From: JAGDMS01 sp050015455
GTDB taxonomy: Bacteria > Desulfobacterota > Binatia > HRBIN30
Length of the DNA: 64,000 nt
Assembly: GCA_050015455.1 (NCBI GenBank)
Contig: JBEKBJ010000007.1
Location: 1-64,000 of the forward strand
Reading direction: 5' to 3'
A model generated the notes under the pieces. The model ran no database searches. It was not told the DNA's origin and saw only the letters and a list, made by a program, of their open reading frames with translations. Shown here piece after piece: positions 17,751 through 26,448 of this stretch (position 1 is the stretch's first letter; each line of letters opens with the position of its first letter). The position numbers and the translations under genes were made by a program.

Positions 17751-18959
17751 TCAGATCACGCCGGCCTCTTGCAGCGCTCGCAACTCTTGCCTGCCATACC
17801 CGAGCCGCTGCCGGTAGATGATCTCGTTGTGCTCCCCGAGAAGCGGGGCGGCGCGTTCCAACGCGAACGGGGTCTTGGAGAAGTGGCAAGGGCGGGCTGG
17901 AAGTTTCAGCTTGCCTGCCACCGGGTGCTCTACTTCGGCGAAGAACCCCCTGTTATTCAGCTGTTCCGATGTCGCCACGTCTTCGGACGAACTCACGGGT
18001 GAGATCGGAACACTGAGGGACTGTCCCTTCGTGCAGACCTCCCTTACCGTGTGCTGCCTCATCCAGAGGTCGAGTCTCTGGCGCAGCGCCTCGAAGCCCC
18101 CCGTGCCCTTTGTGTCTTCGCCGGATGGTGGCGCTGCGCCGACCCCCTCGGGCAGCTTCGCCAAGCCTTCCTTCTGATGGTCGAGGGGGGTCACAGATAC
18201 AACGTAGCCGTCCTTGCACTGAAACATCTGGGTGACAATGCGCTCCCCCTCGGGCCCTTTCCTGGTCAGGATCTCTCCACTGTCTGCGAACACCACGTTT
18301 TCGATTCGCTGCAACGACAGAACCGCTTCCTGTTGCGACACCTCGATGAACCGTCCCTTGCCCGTGATGCGTTTTGCGTACAGCGCAGCCAGGATAGCCA
18401 CCGCCGTTGTCTGGCCGGAATCGTAATCGGTGCAGTTGCCGCCGATCCTGACCGGGGGGCGCTCGAGGTGCGGAGAAAGGAGCGGGAGCATGTAGCCTTG
18501 GCCCGAGGCGTGGGAGATGTTGAGGCCGTGGGCCTTGTAGCCCTTGTACGGTCCACTGCGCCCGAAAGGGGTGATCGAAGCCATGACGAGCCCGGGGTTG
18601 AGTCGTCGCAAATCCTCGTACCCGAGCCCCATCGTTTCCATGTGGCCCGCAGCCCAATCCTCTACCAGCACGTCCGCCACACTCACCAGCCGCCGGAAGA
18701 TCTCCTTGCCCGCAGGCAGTCGGGGATCGAGAGTGATGCCGAGCTTGTTGGTGTTGAGGAACAGAAACAGACCGCTCTTCTCCTCATTGGGGACATCGCC
18801 GGGAAACGGCGGAAGCCTCCTAGTGTCGTCCCCTCTCCCTGGAAACTCGAGGTGAATGACCTCTGCTCCCAGATCGGCCATGAGTTTGGTGCAGAATGGT
18901 CCGCTGATTCCCTGGCAGTACTCCAGCACCCTCACGCCTTCCAAAGCTTTGAAACCCAC
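17751..18959 (-). CDS. Class III CoA-transferase (CaiB/BaiF family), second of a pair
   Basis: The 402-aa protein has GVRVLEYCQGISGPFCTKLM at the N-terminus, GAEVIHLE, and the nucleophile region NCTDYDSGQTTAVAILAALY. The Asp (about residue 178) aligns with that of the partner gene. A low-complexity Gly/Pro/Ala segment near residues 280-300 breaks the usual second-domain spacing. The GTG at 18959 is chosen since AGGAG lies 8 nt upstream and the family N-terminus begins at once. The pair differs strongly in sequence, so it is more likely a heteromeric enzyme or two specificities than a recent duplication. The fumarase gene lies upstream on the same strand. Confidence 0.87.
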   Translation of the reverse strand: MGFKALEGVRVLEYCQGISGPFCTKLMADLGAEVIHLEFPGRGDDTRRLPPFPGDVPNEEKSGLFLFLNTNKLGITLDPRLPAGKEIFRRLVSVADVLVEDWAAGHMETMGLGYEDLRRLNPGLVMASITPFGRSGPYKGYKAHGLNISHASGQGYMLPLLSPHLERPPVRIGGNCTDYDSGQTTAVAILAALYAKRITGKGRFIEVSQQEAVLSLQRIENVVFADSGEILTRKGPEGERIVTQMFQCKDGYVVSVTPLDHQKEGLAKLPEGVGAAPPSGEDTKGTGGFEALRQRLDLWMRQHTVREVCTKGQSLSVPISPVSSSEDVATSEQLNNRGFFAEVEHPVAGKLKLPARPCHFSKTPFALERAAPLLGEHNEIIYRQRLGYGRQELRALQEAGVI

Positions 18960-19103
18960 GTGTGAACTCCTACTGCTTGGCCTTCGAGATTGTAGCGCCC
19001 CCACCGAGCGTTGCGCGTCACAACCGCGGCGTCCTCCGGCGGCCCCCCTTCGTGGAGGAAGTGCCGGAGTTGAGCCGCGGTTTCGTGGACGGTCTAGCGC
19101 TGC

Positions 19104-19119
19104 GGCGACCTGTGTCGCC
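19104..19119. other. Stem-loop next to the fumarase stop codon
   Basis: GGCGAC (19104-19109), loop CTGT, and GTCGCC (19114-19119) make a perfect 6-bp stem abutting the fumarase stop. There is no T tract, so it may stabilise the 3' end rather than act as an intrinsic terminator. Confidence 0.35.
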
Positions 19120-20733
19120 TCACGTCAACTGTGCGAAGAAGTCGTTGCCTTTGTCATCAACCAGGATGAACGCGGCGAAGTCCTCGACCTCGATCTTGTA
19201 GATCGCCTCCATCCCCAACTCGGGATACTCCACCAGCTCCACCTTTTTGATGTTGTCTTGAGCGAGTATGGCAGCCGCGCCGCCGATGGAGCCGAGATAA
19301 AAGCCACCGTGCTTCTTGCAAGCCTCGGTGACTTGGAGGCTGCGGTTCCCCTTGGCGATCATGATGAGGGAACCGCCCTTTGATTGGAACAGGTCGACGT
19401 AGGAATCCATCCTCCCGGCAGTGGTCGGGCCGAACGAGCCCGCGGGCATACCTTTCGGCGTCTTGGCCGGTCCCGCGTAATAGACCGGGTGGTCCTTGAA
19501 GTACTGCGGCAGATCCTCGCCGCGATCGAGCCGTTCTTTGAGCTTCGCATGGGCGATGTCACGGGCGACGATGATGGTGCCCGTAAGTGAAAGCTGCGTC
19601 TTGATGGGATACTTTGTGAGTTCGGCGCGGATCTCCGACATCGGCCGGTTGAGATTGATCTTCACGACGCCGTGCTCATGCTTGCCGCGGTACTTGGTAG
19701 GGATGAACCGTCCTGGATTTTGCTCCAACTCCTCGAGCCAGATTCCGTCGCGGTTGATCTTCGCCTTCACGTTGCGGTGTGCTGAGCACGACACGCCCAT
19801 CCCGATCGGGCAAGACGCTCCGTGCCGTGGCAGGCGAATGACCCGCGCATCGAGGGCGAAATACTTGCCGCCAAACTGGGCGCCGATTCCGCTCTTTCGA
19901 GCCCCCTCGTAGAGCCGCGCCTCCAGCTCGAGGTCCCGAAAAGCCTGGCCGTTGTCACTGCCTTGCGTGGGCAGATCGTCGAGGTATCCGGTGCTGGCCA
20001 ACTTCACCGTCTTGAGACACATCTCGGCGGACGTGCCACCGATGACGAAAGCCATGTGGTATGGCGGGCACGCCGCGGTGCCCAGGGTTTTCATCTTCGC
20101 CACGAGGAAGCTCTCGAGACCACCCGGCGTCAGCAGGGCTTTGGTCTCCTGGAATAGGTATGTCTTGTTTGCCGATCCGCCGCCCTTGGCGACGAAGAGA
20201 AACGAATACTCCATTCCGTCGGTGGCGTAGATGTCGATCTGCGCCGGCAGGTTGTTGCCGGAGTTTTTCTCGTCGTACATGTTGAGCGCGAGCGTCTGGG
20301 AATAGCGCAGGTTCTCTTTCAGGTAGGTGTCGCGGATGCCGCGCGTCAGAAACTCCTCGTCCTGCACGCCGGTCCACACCCGACCGCCTTTCTTGGCGAC
20401 CACAGTTGCCGTGCCGGTGTCCTGGCACATCGGCAACACCCCTTGGGCGGCCACCTCGGCGTTCTTCAGCAGCGCCAGCACCACGCCACGGTCGTTGCCA
20501 CTGGCCTCCGGATCGTCGAGAATGGCCGCGAGCTGCTGCAGGTGCTCGGTGCGCAAGAGGAACTCCACGTCCCGCATGGCCTCGCGGGCGAGAACGGTGA
20601 GCCCTTCGGGATCGAGCTTGAGCACCTCCTCACCATCGAACCGCGCCGTGGATACGTACGCGTTGGTCAGCAGCCGATAGCGAGTATCATCCTTCGTATG
20701 GGGGAACATCTCATGGTAGGCTAACTCTGTCAT
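19120..20733 (-). CDS. fumA: Class I fumarate hydratase, iron-sulfur type
   Basis: This enzyme interconverts fumarate and malate using an oxygen-sensitive [4Fe-4S] cluster. The 537-aa single chain joins the alpha (TtdA-like) and beta (TtdB-like) regions. Likely cluster cysteines are in MCQDTGT (near residue 103), GTAACPPYH (near 220) and SCPIGMGVSC (near 310). The C-terminal part has AGPAKTPKGMPAGSFGPTTAGRMD, with GSFGPTT as the family signature. GGAGGAG lies 7 nt before the ATG. A tartrate dehydratase activity is possible within the family, but the fused form favours fumarase. Confidence 0.92.
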   Translation of the reverse strand: MTELAYHEMFPHTKDDTRYRLLTNAYVSTARFDGEEVLKLDPEGLTVLAREAMRDVEFLLRTEHLQQLAAILDDPEASGNDRGVVLALLKNAEVAAQGVLPMCQDTGTATVVAKKGGRVWTGVQDEEFLTRGIRDTYLKENLRYSQTLALNMYDEKNSGNNLPAQIDIYATDGMEYSFLFVAKGGGSANKTYLFQETKALLTPGGLESFLVAKMKTLGTAACPPYHMAFVIGGTSAEMCLKTVKLASTGYLDDLPTQGSDNGQAFRDLELEARLYEGARKSGIGAQFGGKYFALDARVIRLPRHGASCPIGMGVSCSAHRNVKAKINRDGIWLEELEQNPGRFIPTKYRGKHEHGVVKINLNRPMSEIRAELTKYPIKTQLSLTGTIIVARDIAHAKLKERLDRGEDLPQYFKDHPVYYAGPAKTPKGMPAGSFGPTTAGRMDSYVDLFQSKGGSLIMIAKGNRSLQVTEACKKHGGFYLGSIGGAAAILAQDNIKKVELVEYPELGMEAIYKIEVEDFAAFILVDDKGNDFFAQLT

Positions 20734-20885
20734 TCTTCACTCCTCCAGTTATGCTCTCGCGCTGACGTACCGGCCACCGCAACGCGGGCGTCGGCACGCG
20801 AAGCGCTCGGTGTAGATTCGCACATCGGCGAGGCAGAATCCATAAACGCGGCGTCGCTCGGTGCGCGTCGCGGCGCCCGCACACT

Positions 20886-20902
20886 CAGGAGCTGTTCTCC
20901 TG
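20886..20902. other. Stem-loop after the DUF4416 gene
   Basis: CAGGAG (20886-20891) and CTCCTG (20897-20902) pair around a 5-nt loop, 2 bp after the stop of the minus-strand DUF4416 gene. No T tract is visible. The rest of the 171-bp gap to fumarase holds no gene that I can support. Confidence 0.35.
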
Positions 20903-20904
20903 GG

Positions 20905-21432
20905 CTAGGATTCGCGCACCTGTATCAGGTACCTGCTACGGACCGCGTTGAAGAAGGCGACGGCGTCCGCCGCAGCGTAGTCGCGGTAGGAGTACGGATG
21001 CGGCTGGAATGAGCGGTGGCTAAAGTGCAGAGTCGCTTCGGCGTAGATGCCATCTCCCAGATAAACGCGGTGTGTCGCCTCTTTAGTGGAGGCCAATACC
21101 AACTTCGCAGCGGCGATGTATCCGGGATCGATGTTCACACGACGCCCCGACCCCGTGCGCCACGCGTTCTCCATCTCATTGGTGAGGTGCTTCACCCCGG
21201 CCAGCTGTCCTGGAGCGATCAGCTCTTCAAAGCTGATGAACTGCCGGCGGATGAGGTCGCCCATCTCGCTGCGGTAGTAATTGCTGAAGCCCCACGTCGA
21301 TGGGATCGAGCACGCGTCCACGGGCCCGAAGCGCTGGCCGAGCGCTTCGCGCGCCTCTCCGAGCAACTCGTCCGAGGAGGCGAGCAGCCCGGCAATGAGC
21401 TTGACGGGCGCAGGTGTGGTGGGCGTTCCCAT
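20905..21432 (-). CDS. DUF4416 family protein
   Basis: The 175-aa protein matches the DUF4416 pattern: PVKLIAGLLASSDELL at the start, FGPVDACSIPSTWGFSNYYRSEMG, the NIDPGYI motif near residue 100, and KEATHRVYLGDGIYAEATLHF. The family is small, common in deltaproteobacteria and related lineages, and its function is not established. No signal peptide or membrane helix is seen. It lies 63 bp downstream of coaBC on the same strand and may be co-transcribed. Confidence 0.8.
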   Translation of the reverse strand: MGTPTTPAPVKLIAGLLASSDELLGEAREALGQRFGPVDACSIPSTWGFSNYYRSEMGDLIRRQFISFEELIAPGQLAGVKHLTNEMENAWRTGSGRRVNIDPGYIAAAKLVLASTKEATHRVYLGDGIYAEATLHFSHRSFQPHPYSYRDYAAADAVAFFNAVRSRYLIQVRES

Positions 21433-21495
21433 CGCTGTGAGGAGAAATCTAGTCGCTCAGCACTCAGGGCCGAGGAGGCGCAGCATGCTCTGCGG

Positions 21496-22758
21496 CTACG
21501 CCGTCGAAGACGGCGCCGCCCGGTCAGACTTTGTCGGAGGTGTGCTGCCGGCTGCGTGCTGCCGCTTGTATGCCAGCACCCGGTCGAGGATGCGGTCGGC
21601 CACCGCGTCCTTACTCATCAGCGGCACCGTTTCGCGGTGGCCGGAGCGGTCGATGATGGTGACAGCGTTGGTGTCGACCGCGAAGCCGGTCTTCGCGCCG
21701 GCCACGTCGTTCGCGACGATCAGGTCGAGATCTTTTTCCGCCAGTTTGCGTTCGGCATTGGCGACGAGCTGCTCGGTCTCGGCGGCAAAGCCCACCACGA
21801 TGCGCGACCCCTTGCGCGGCGCCAGATCCGCGAGGATGTCGGTGGTGCGTTCCAGCTCGAGCACCATGGGGCTGCTGCCCTTCTTCAGCTTCACGCTGGC
21901 GACCCGGGCCGGCCGGTAATCGGCCACGGCCGCGGCCATCAGGATGATGGTTGCGGATTCGTACTCGGCACCGACGGTTCGGTGCATTTCCTCCGCTGTC
22001 ACGACGTCGCGGCGTTGCACGCCGTGCGGGGTCGGCAGCGCGCACGAGCCAGCAATCAGGCTCACTTGGGCGCCGCGGCGCCACGCCGCAGCCGCCAAGG
22101 CGAAGCCCATCTTGCCGGTAGAGCGATTGGAGATGAACCGGACTGGGTCCAGCGGCTCGCGATTGGGACCGGCGGTAACCAGAATCCGTTCGCCTCGCAG
22201 ATCCTGCGGGCTGAGAGCGCGCTCGACTTCAGCTTGCAGAACCTCGGTGTCAGGGAGGCGGCCCTTACCCTCGTAGCCGCACGCCAAGAACCCCTCGCTC
22301 GGCTCGACGATCCGAAACCCATACGCCCGCAGGCGCGCCAGATTCGCCTGCACGATGGGGTTCTCGTACATGTGCACGTTCATGGCGGGCGCCACCACGA
22401 TCGGAGCGCGTGTGGCGAGCACGACGGTGGTGATCAAATCATCGGCGATACCGGCAGCAAGCTTTCCTATGATGTTGGCTGTCGCCGGAGCAACCACCAG
22501 GACGTCAGCGGAATCCGCCAGCCGGATGTGGCCGATCTCGGATTCCTGGGTCAGATCGAAGGTATTGGTGGCCACTGAATGGCCTGAAAGGGTTTGCAGG
22601 GTGAGCGGCGTGATGAACTGCTGCGCGTTCGCGCTCATCATCACCCGGACCTTCGCGCCGTCACGCGTGAGCGCGCGCACCAACTCGGCGACCTTGTAGC
22701 AGGCGATGCCGCCGGTCAGGCTTAAAACAACCGTCTTGCCTTCAGACCGCTGTCCCAT
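21496..22758 (-). CDS. coaBC: Phosphopantothenoylcysteine decarboxylase/synthase
   Basis: This bifunctional enzyme of coenzyme A synthesis couples cysteine to 4'-phosphopantothenate (CoaB) and decarboxylates the product with FMN (CoaC). In the 420-aa chain the CoaC half has the flavin-site GGIACYK, the active His in SEIGHIRLAD, PAMNVHMYENP, and the cysteine flap ACGYEGKGRLPD. The CoaB half has NREPLDPVRFISNRSTGKMG, AAAVADYRP and VANDVAGAKTGF. It overlaps the upstream flippase-like gene by 17 bp. Confidence 0.95.
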   Translation of the reverse strand: MGQRSEGKTVVLSLTGGIACYKVAELVRALTRDGAKVRVMMSANAQQFITPLTLQTLSGHSVATNTFDLTQESEIGHIRLADSADVLVVAPATANIIGKLAAGIADDLITTVVLATRAPIVVAPAMNVHMYENPIVQANLARLRAYGFRIVEPSEGFLACGYEGKGRLPDTEVLQAEVERALSPQDLRGERILVTAGPNREPLDPVRFISNRSTGKMGFALAAAAWRRGAQVSLIAGSCALPTPHGVQRRDVVTAEEMHRTVGAEYESATIILMAAAVADYRPARVASVKLKKGSSPMVLELERTTDILADLAPRKGSRIVVGFAAETEQLVANAERKLAEKDLDLIVANDVAGAKTGFAVDTNAVTIIDRSGHRETVPLMSKDAVADRILDRVLAYKRQHAAGSTPPTKSDRAAPSSTA

Positions 22759-23779
22759 TGGCTTCCGACACCGCTTCGAGCTGTCGCATGGTCATGCCTT
22801 CTCGCGCCAGGGAGTATAGCCCAGCAGCGACGACAGCGGCAAACTGCGTGAGGTGTGACACGATGGAGTAGGCGATGGCATGGCTCTGCGACACGTTGAA
22901 GATGGCCAGCGAGAGCGTGCAGCCGAGCTGAAACGAGCCGATGTAGCCTGGCGCCTGAGGCACCGACACCGCGATGGCAACGATGGCGCTGACCGTGATC
23001 GACGCGACCAGCAGCTCAGCGATGGCGCTGACGGTGATCGACCCGACCAGCAGCGGTGCGGGGATATCGAACGCCAGAATGCCGAGCAGGTAAATGGCGG
23101 CAATAACCAGCCACAGGTATAATGACCAGCCGAGCAACTGTACGAAGGTCAACGGACTCTGCAGCGTCTCCAACGCCTGAACGAAGCCACGGAAGAAGTT
23201 ATCGACCGGGGCAGCGATCGCCGCCGGCAGCGGCCGCAGCGCCAGCTGCAGCATGCGCAAGGCGAGCGCTTCTTGCCAGCGCACGATGATGACCGCGGCG
23301 GCCACGGCTGCCGCTAGCCCGGACAAGTAGTAGCCCCATTGTCGCACCTGATCGGAAACTGCCACAAGCGACGCCGCTACGCCGAAGAGAAACAGGATGG
23401 TGAACATGTCGAAGATACGTTCGAGCACCACGGTGGCGAGAATCCCGCTCAAGGGCTCGTTTTCCTTGCGGCTCACCAGCACCGGCCGGATGACCTCGCC
23501 CACACGTAGCGGCAAGACCATGTTCGCCATGAAGCCGATGTTAGTTGCCGACACCAACGTACGCATCGCCGGGGTGCCGACAGGACGGAGGAGGATCCGC
23601 CAGCGCTGCGCGCGGATGTAGAGGGTCCAGATCGTGACGCCGAACATCGGTAAGACGTACACGTAATGCGCCGCTGCCAGGGCTGCCGCAGCCTCGCCCC
23701 AGTCTACCTTGCGGATGGCGAAGCCGAGAAACACCGCCGAGATGGTGACGCTCAGCACGATCCGCAACGTCCGGTTCAC
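22742..23779 (-). CDS. YbhN/AglD-like integral membrane protein (LPG synthase TM family)
   Basis: The 345-aa protein is almost wholly hydrophobic, with about eight membrane helices. It matches the lysylphosphatidylglycerol synthetase transmembrane family: RILLRPVGTP and NIGFMANMVLPLRVGEVIRPVLVSRKE near residues 65-110, LERIFDMFTILFL, and QAPGYIGSFQLG near 275. Proteins of this family act as lipid flippases or in polyprenyl-linked glycan export. A 13-residue duplication interrupts one helix near residues 240-265. It overlaps the small membrane gene upstream by 4 bp and coaBC downstream by 17 bp. It sits close to a CDP-alcohol phosphatidyltransferase gene, fitting a lipid role. Confidence 0.75.
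   Translation of the reverse strand: MNRTLRIVLSVTISAVFLGFAIRKVDWGEAAAALAAAHYVYVLPMFGVTIWTLYIRAQRWRILLRPVGTPAMRTLVSATNIGFMANMVLPLRVGEVIRPVLVSRKENEPLSGILATVVLERIFDMFTILFLFGVAASLVAVSDQVRQWGYYLSGLAAAVAAAVIIVRWQEALALRMLQLALRPLPAAIAAPVDNFFRGFVQALETLQSPLTFVQLLGWSLYLWLVIAAIYLLGILAFDIPAPLLVGSITVSAIAELLVASITVSAIVAIAVSVPQAPGYIGSFQLGCTLSLAIFNVSQSHAIAYSIVSHLTQFAAVVAAGLYSLAREGMTMRQLEAVSEANGTAV
22982..23055. repeat. In-frame 39-bp tandem duplication in a membrane helix
   Basis: CGATGGCGCTGAC starts copies at 22982 and 23021. The first 35 bases of the two 39-bp units differ at only two positions. The result is SITVSAIAELLVA followed by SITVSAIVAIAVS in the YbhN-like protein. Confidence 0.75.
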
Positions 23780-24030
23780 AAGTCGCTTTCCGTTGGCCTG
23801 GTTGCCGCCGCGGTGGCGTGGTTCTCAGGCTCAGGCCGCGTTACGGTGTCGCGCGCCCAGGCTTCGGCAATTCCCCACACAAACACGATCATCCCGATCA
23901 ACATGAACACCGTTCCGGCCCACGCCGCCCAGCTGTCCAACACGACGCCGGCACCGACCATCAGGACGAAGGTGCCCACGACGCGCTTGGCCTTGCCGGC
24001 GAGATCAACGCTGTGCTCGGCCTCAGGCAT
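23776..24030 (-). CDS. Small two-helix membrane protein
   Basis: The product of about 84 aa has two hydrophobic segments (VVGTFVLMVGAGVVLDSWAAW and VFMLIGMIVFVWGIAEAW) between charged ends. I do not recognise a family. The ATG at 24030 gives an 8-bp overlap with the phosphatidyltransferase stop; an ATG at 24060 would overlap it more. Its end overlaps the flippase-like start by 4 bp (ATGA). The coupling to both neighbours suggests that it works with phospholipid synthesis or transport. Confidence 0.6.
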   Translation of the reverse strand: MPEAEHSVDLAGKAKRVVGTFVLMVGAGVVLDSWAAWAGTVFMLIGMIVFVWGIAEAWARDTVTRPEPENHATAAATRPTESDL

Positions 24031-24790
24031 GCGACGATTTTCCCAGTGCTTGCCAGACATGCAGCACCCGTTGGAGCACGGTCAGACTGCTGAGCACGGC
24101 CAGAACCAAAATCGTCACGGTCACCAACCAGTAACGCGGCGCCGGCAGCCACGTGCCGCCGATATGTTCGAAGAGTGAGCCGAAAATGGTGCCGAATCCC
24201 AGGATCACGTAGCGCTCCGGACGCTGCAACAGGCCGACCTTGCACGACGCTCCCAAGCCCTCGGCACGAGCCCGTACATAGCTCACCATCAGGGCGCCAA
24301 GCCACGCGAACAGTACGACGCACAATACCCAGGAGTTGCGGTAAAAGATCACTAGCCCAAAGTAGGCCATCGAGTCCGCAAAGCGGTCCACGATGGAATC
24401 CAGAAAGGCCCCGCGCAGGCTGCCGCTGTTGGTCCGGCGTGCGACCCGGCCGTCGATGATGTCGAGCGTCCCCGTGCCCAGTAGCAGCCAGCCGGCAGTG
24501 AAGAGCAAGCCCCCGGCGTAGCAGGCTGCCACCAGCACGCTGCCGATGAGTTGCGCGCACGAGACGTATGCCGGGCGTATTCCCCAGCGCACGCACAGCT
24601 GCTCGATCTGTTGCAGATTCTCGAAGTACCAGCCCCGGATGCCGGGGCGCAACACCGGAGAGCCGCCCACCGAGCTCAGGTCATGCGGGCGGCGCAGATA
24701 GCCGCCGATGCTGACGACAGCCGTCGCAATGATATAACCCAGCAGGGTCAGGGCGAATGCCTGGTTGAATGTAGACGTGTGGTAGTCCAC
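24023..24790 (-). CDS. CDP-alcohol phosphatidyltransferase
   Basis: The 255-aa membrane protein has the complete CDP-alcohol phosphotransferase signature DIIDGRVARR, continuing to FLDSIVDRFAD with the correct spacing (residues ~110-138). The aspartates bind the metal and CDP-diacylglycerol. Several helices flank the motif. It transfers a phosphatidyl group to an alcohol such as inositol phosphate, glycerol phosphate or serine; the acceptor is not readable from the motif. It leads an overlapping run with the small membrane protein, the flippase-like gene and coaBC. The 85-bp gap to the ferredoxin gene contains a long-range 7-bp inverted repeat (CGGGCAC and GTGCCCG). Confidence 0.85.
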   Translation of the reverse strand: MDYHTSTFNQAFALTLLGYIIATAVVSIGGYLRRPHDLSSVGGSPVLRPGIRGWYFENLQQIEQLCVRWGIRPAYVSCAQLIGSVLVAACYAGGLLFTAGWLLLGTGTLDIIDGRVARRTNSGSLRGAFLDSIVDRFADSMAYFGLVIFYRNSWVLCVVLFAWLGALMVSYVRARAEGLGASCKVGLLQRPERYVILGFGTIFGSLFEHIGGTWLPAPRYWLVTVTILVLAVLSSLTVLQRVLHVWQALGKSSHA

Positions 24791-24875
24791 CGGGCACGCG
24801 AGAGGCGGCGCCAGTTATACCCAACGCTTGCCAGCGCCGCAATCTGGCCCTGCTGGGTAGGTGCGGAGTGCCCGC

Positions 24876-25208
24876 CTATTTGCGGAATCGCGATGGATAA
24901 TCGGTGCCGTACTCCTTGTCTGGATGGAGTTTTTTGGCTCGTTCGATCAGTACTGCGTCGGTTTCGGGATTCTTCGGATCCGGAATGCAGCAATCAACCG
25001 GACAGACGGTCTTGCACTGCTCCTCATCAGCGAAGCCGACGCACTCGGTGCACTTCTGGGGTGCGATATAATAGAGGGCGTCCGACAACGCCGGGTGGGT
25101 CTCCCCATCAAGTTCCCAACTCGCTCCGCCTTCGTAAATGGCCGTATTCGGGCATTCCGGCTCACAAGCGCCGCAGTTGATGCATTCTTCAGTGATCACG
25201 GTTGACAT
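24876..25208 (-). CDS. 2[4Fe-4S] ferredoxin, Allochromatium/YfhL type
   Basis: The 110-aa ferredoxin has CINCGACEPECP (residues ~9-20) as the first cluster motif. The second is split by an insert: CTECVGFADEEQC followed by CPVDCC (residues ~53-75). The insert and the C-terminal extension are features of the Allochromatium-type and YfhL ferredoxins, which run at low potential. GAGGAGG lies 9 nt before the ATG. An intrinsic terminator upstream separates it from the mrp gene, so it probably has its own promoter. It may donate electrons to iron-sulfur enzymes nearby, but no specific partner is evident. Confidence 0.9.
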   Translation of the reverse strand: MSTVITEECINCGACEPECPNTAIYEGGASWELDGETHPALSDALYYIAPQKCTECVGFADEEQCKTVCPVDCCIPDPKNPETDAVLIERAKKLHPDKEYGTDYPSRFRK

Positions 25209-25285
25209 GAACTCATAGCCTCCTCAAAAAGAACTCCTTCTTCGCTAGCACACGGCGAAACGAAAGTCGAAGTGGTTCGCGCATT

Positions 25286-25311
25286 AAAAAACCTTTCCTT
25301 GGTAAGGAGAG
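25286..25311 (-). terminator. Intrinsic terminator after mrp
   Basis: On the minus strand an 8-bp stem with one A-C mismatch (25293-25300 with 25304-25311, 3-nt loop) is followed, after one G, by six T residues (25286-25291). It lies 34 bp after the mrp stop. Confidence 0.6.
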
Positions 25312-25344
25312 AAAGTGTCGCCGTGAGGTTCCCCTCCCAGGAGC

Positions 25345-26448
25345 TTAGTCGTCGAGGATCGTCGGCGGCGCGGTTGCCACGCGCTCCGCCTCGACCGCCT
25401 CCAGCACCTTGCCGGCGATGTGCAGGAACAACTGACTCACCGGATGCTCCGGTCGCTCCGCCACGATCGGCTTGCCCGCGTCACCCCCCGCTCGCAGCTC
25501 GGCGATGAGCGGGATGCGGCCGAGCAAGGGAACGCCGAACTGGGCGGCGATCTGTGCGCCACCACCGCTGCCGAACAGCTCTTCACGTTTCCCGCACTTC
25601 GGGCACTCGTAGTAGCTCATGTTCTCGATGATCCCGAGCACGGTGGTATTGACCTGTTGAAACATAGCAATCCCGCGCTCCACGTCCAGCCTCGCCACCT
25701 CTTGAGGGGTGGTGATCACGACACCGCCGGCCACCGGCACCTGCTGCACCAAAGTCAGTTGGGCGTCGCCGTTTCCGGGGGGAAGGTCGACCACCAGGAC
25801 CTCCAGCTCCCCCCAGTTCACGGCTCTCAAGAATTGGCGAACCAGCCCCGCGACCAACGGGCCGCGCCAGATCACGGGAGAGTTGTCATCGAGGAAGAAG
25901 CCCAGGGACATCACCTGAAGACCGTATTTATCTAGCGGGTAGATGCGCTTGTTCTTGGAAACCCGCGGCCGGCCAGAGATCCCGAGCAGCGTCGGAAGAC
26001 TCGGCCCGTAGACATCGGCGTCCAATAAGCCGACCCGCTGGTTGAGCCGCTGCATCGCCAACGCGAGGTTGACCGCCACTGTCGACTTGCCGACGCCGCC
26101 TTTTGTACTGGCCACTGCCACGATGCTGCGTACACCTTCAAGCGGCTCAAACTCGCTCGCCGGAGCTTGCGTGCCGGACTGCGACGCATGGCCTGTGCTA
26201 GCGTGGGCGGGCGACAGGATACGGACGTCAACCTGCTTGACGCCTTCCATCGCACCCACCGCGCGCTCGATCTCCGTCACCGTGGCGCCTAGACTGTGAG
26301 GCGGCATCGGCGGCGCTTGCAGAAAGATCGTCACAGTGCCGTTTTCGTTCTCGATGTCGCGTACCATCCCGGCCGCGATCACGTCGCGCGAGAACCCCGG
26401 TGGACGCACCTCCGTCAGGCGCTCACGGATGTCATCGATTGTCGTCAT
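25345..26448 (-). CDS. mrp: Mrp/ApbC-type iron-sulfur cluster carrier ATPase
   Basis: The 367-aa protein has an N-terminal MIP18/DUF59 domain (residues ~1-85, IRERLTEVRPPG). The P-loop deviant Walker A is ASTKGGVGKSTVAVNLA near residue 113. LLDADVYGPSLPTLLG, VDLPPGNGDAQLT and IENMSYYECPKCGK, with the CxxC that bridges the cluster in the dimer, complete the NBP35/Mrp pattern. It delivers [4Fe-4S] clusters to target proteins. The ATG at 26448 overlaps the DUF971 stop by 4 bp; a longer start would run back into that gene. Confidence 0.92.
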   Translation of the reverse strand: MTTIDDIRERLTEVRPPGFSRDVIAAGMVRDIENENGTVTIFLQAPPMPPHSLGATVTEIERAVGAMEGVKQVDVRILSPAHASTGHASQSGTQAPASEFEPLEGVRSIVAVASTKGGVGKSTVAVNLALAMQRLNQRVGLLDADVYGPSLPTLLGISGRPRVSKNKRIYPLDKYGLQVMSLGFFLDDNSPVIWRGPLVAGLVRQFLRAVNWGELEVLVVDLPPGNGDAQLTLVQQVPVAGGVVITTPQEVARLDVERGIAMFQQVNTTVLGIIENMSYYECPKCGKREELFGSGGGAQIAAQFGVPLLGRIPLIAELRAGGDAGKPIVAERPEHPVSQLFLHIAGKVLEAVEAERVATAPPTILDD

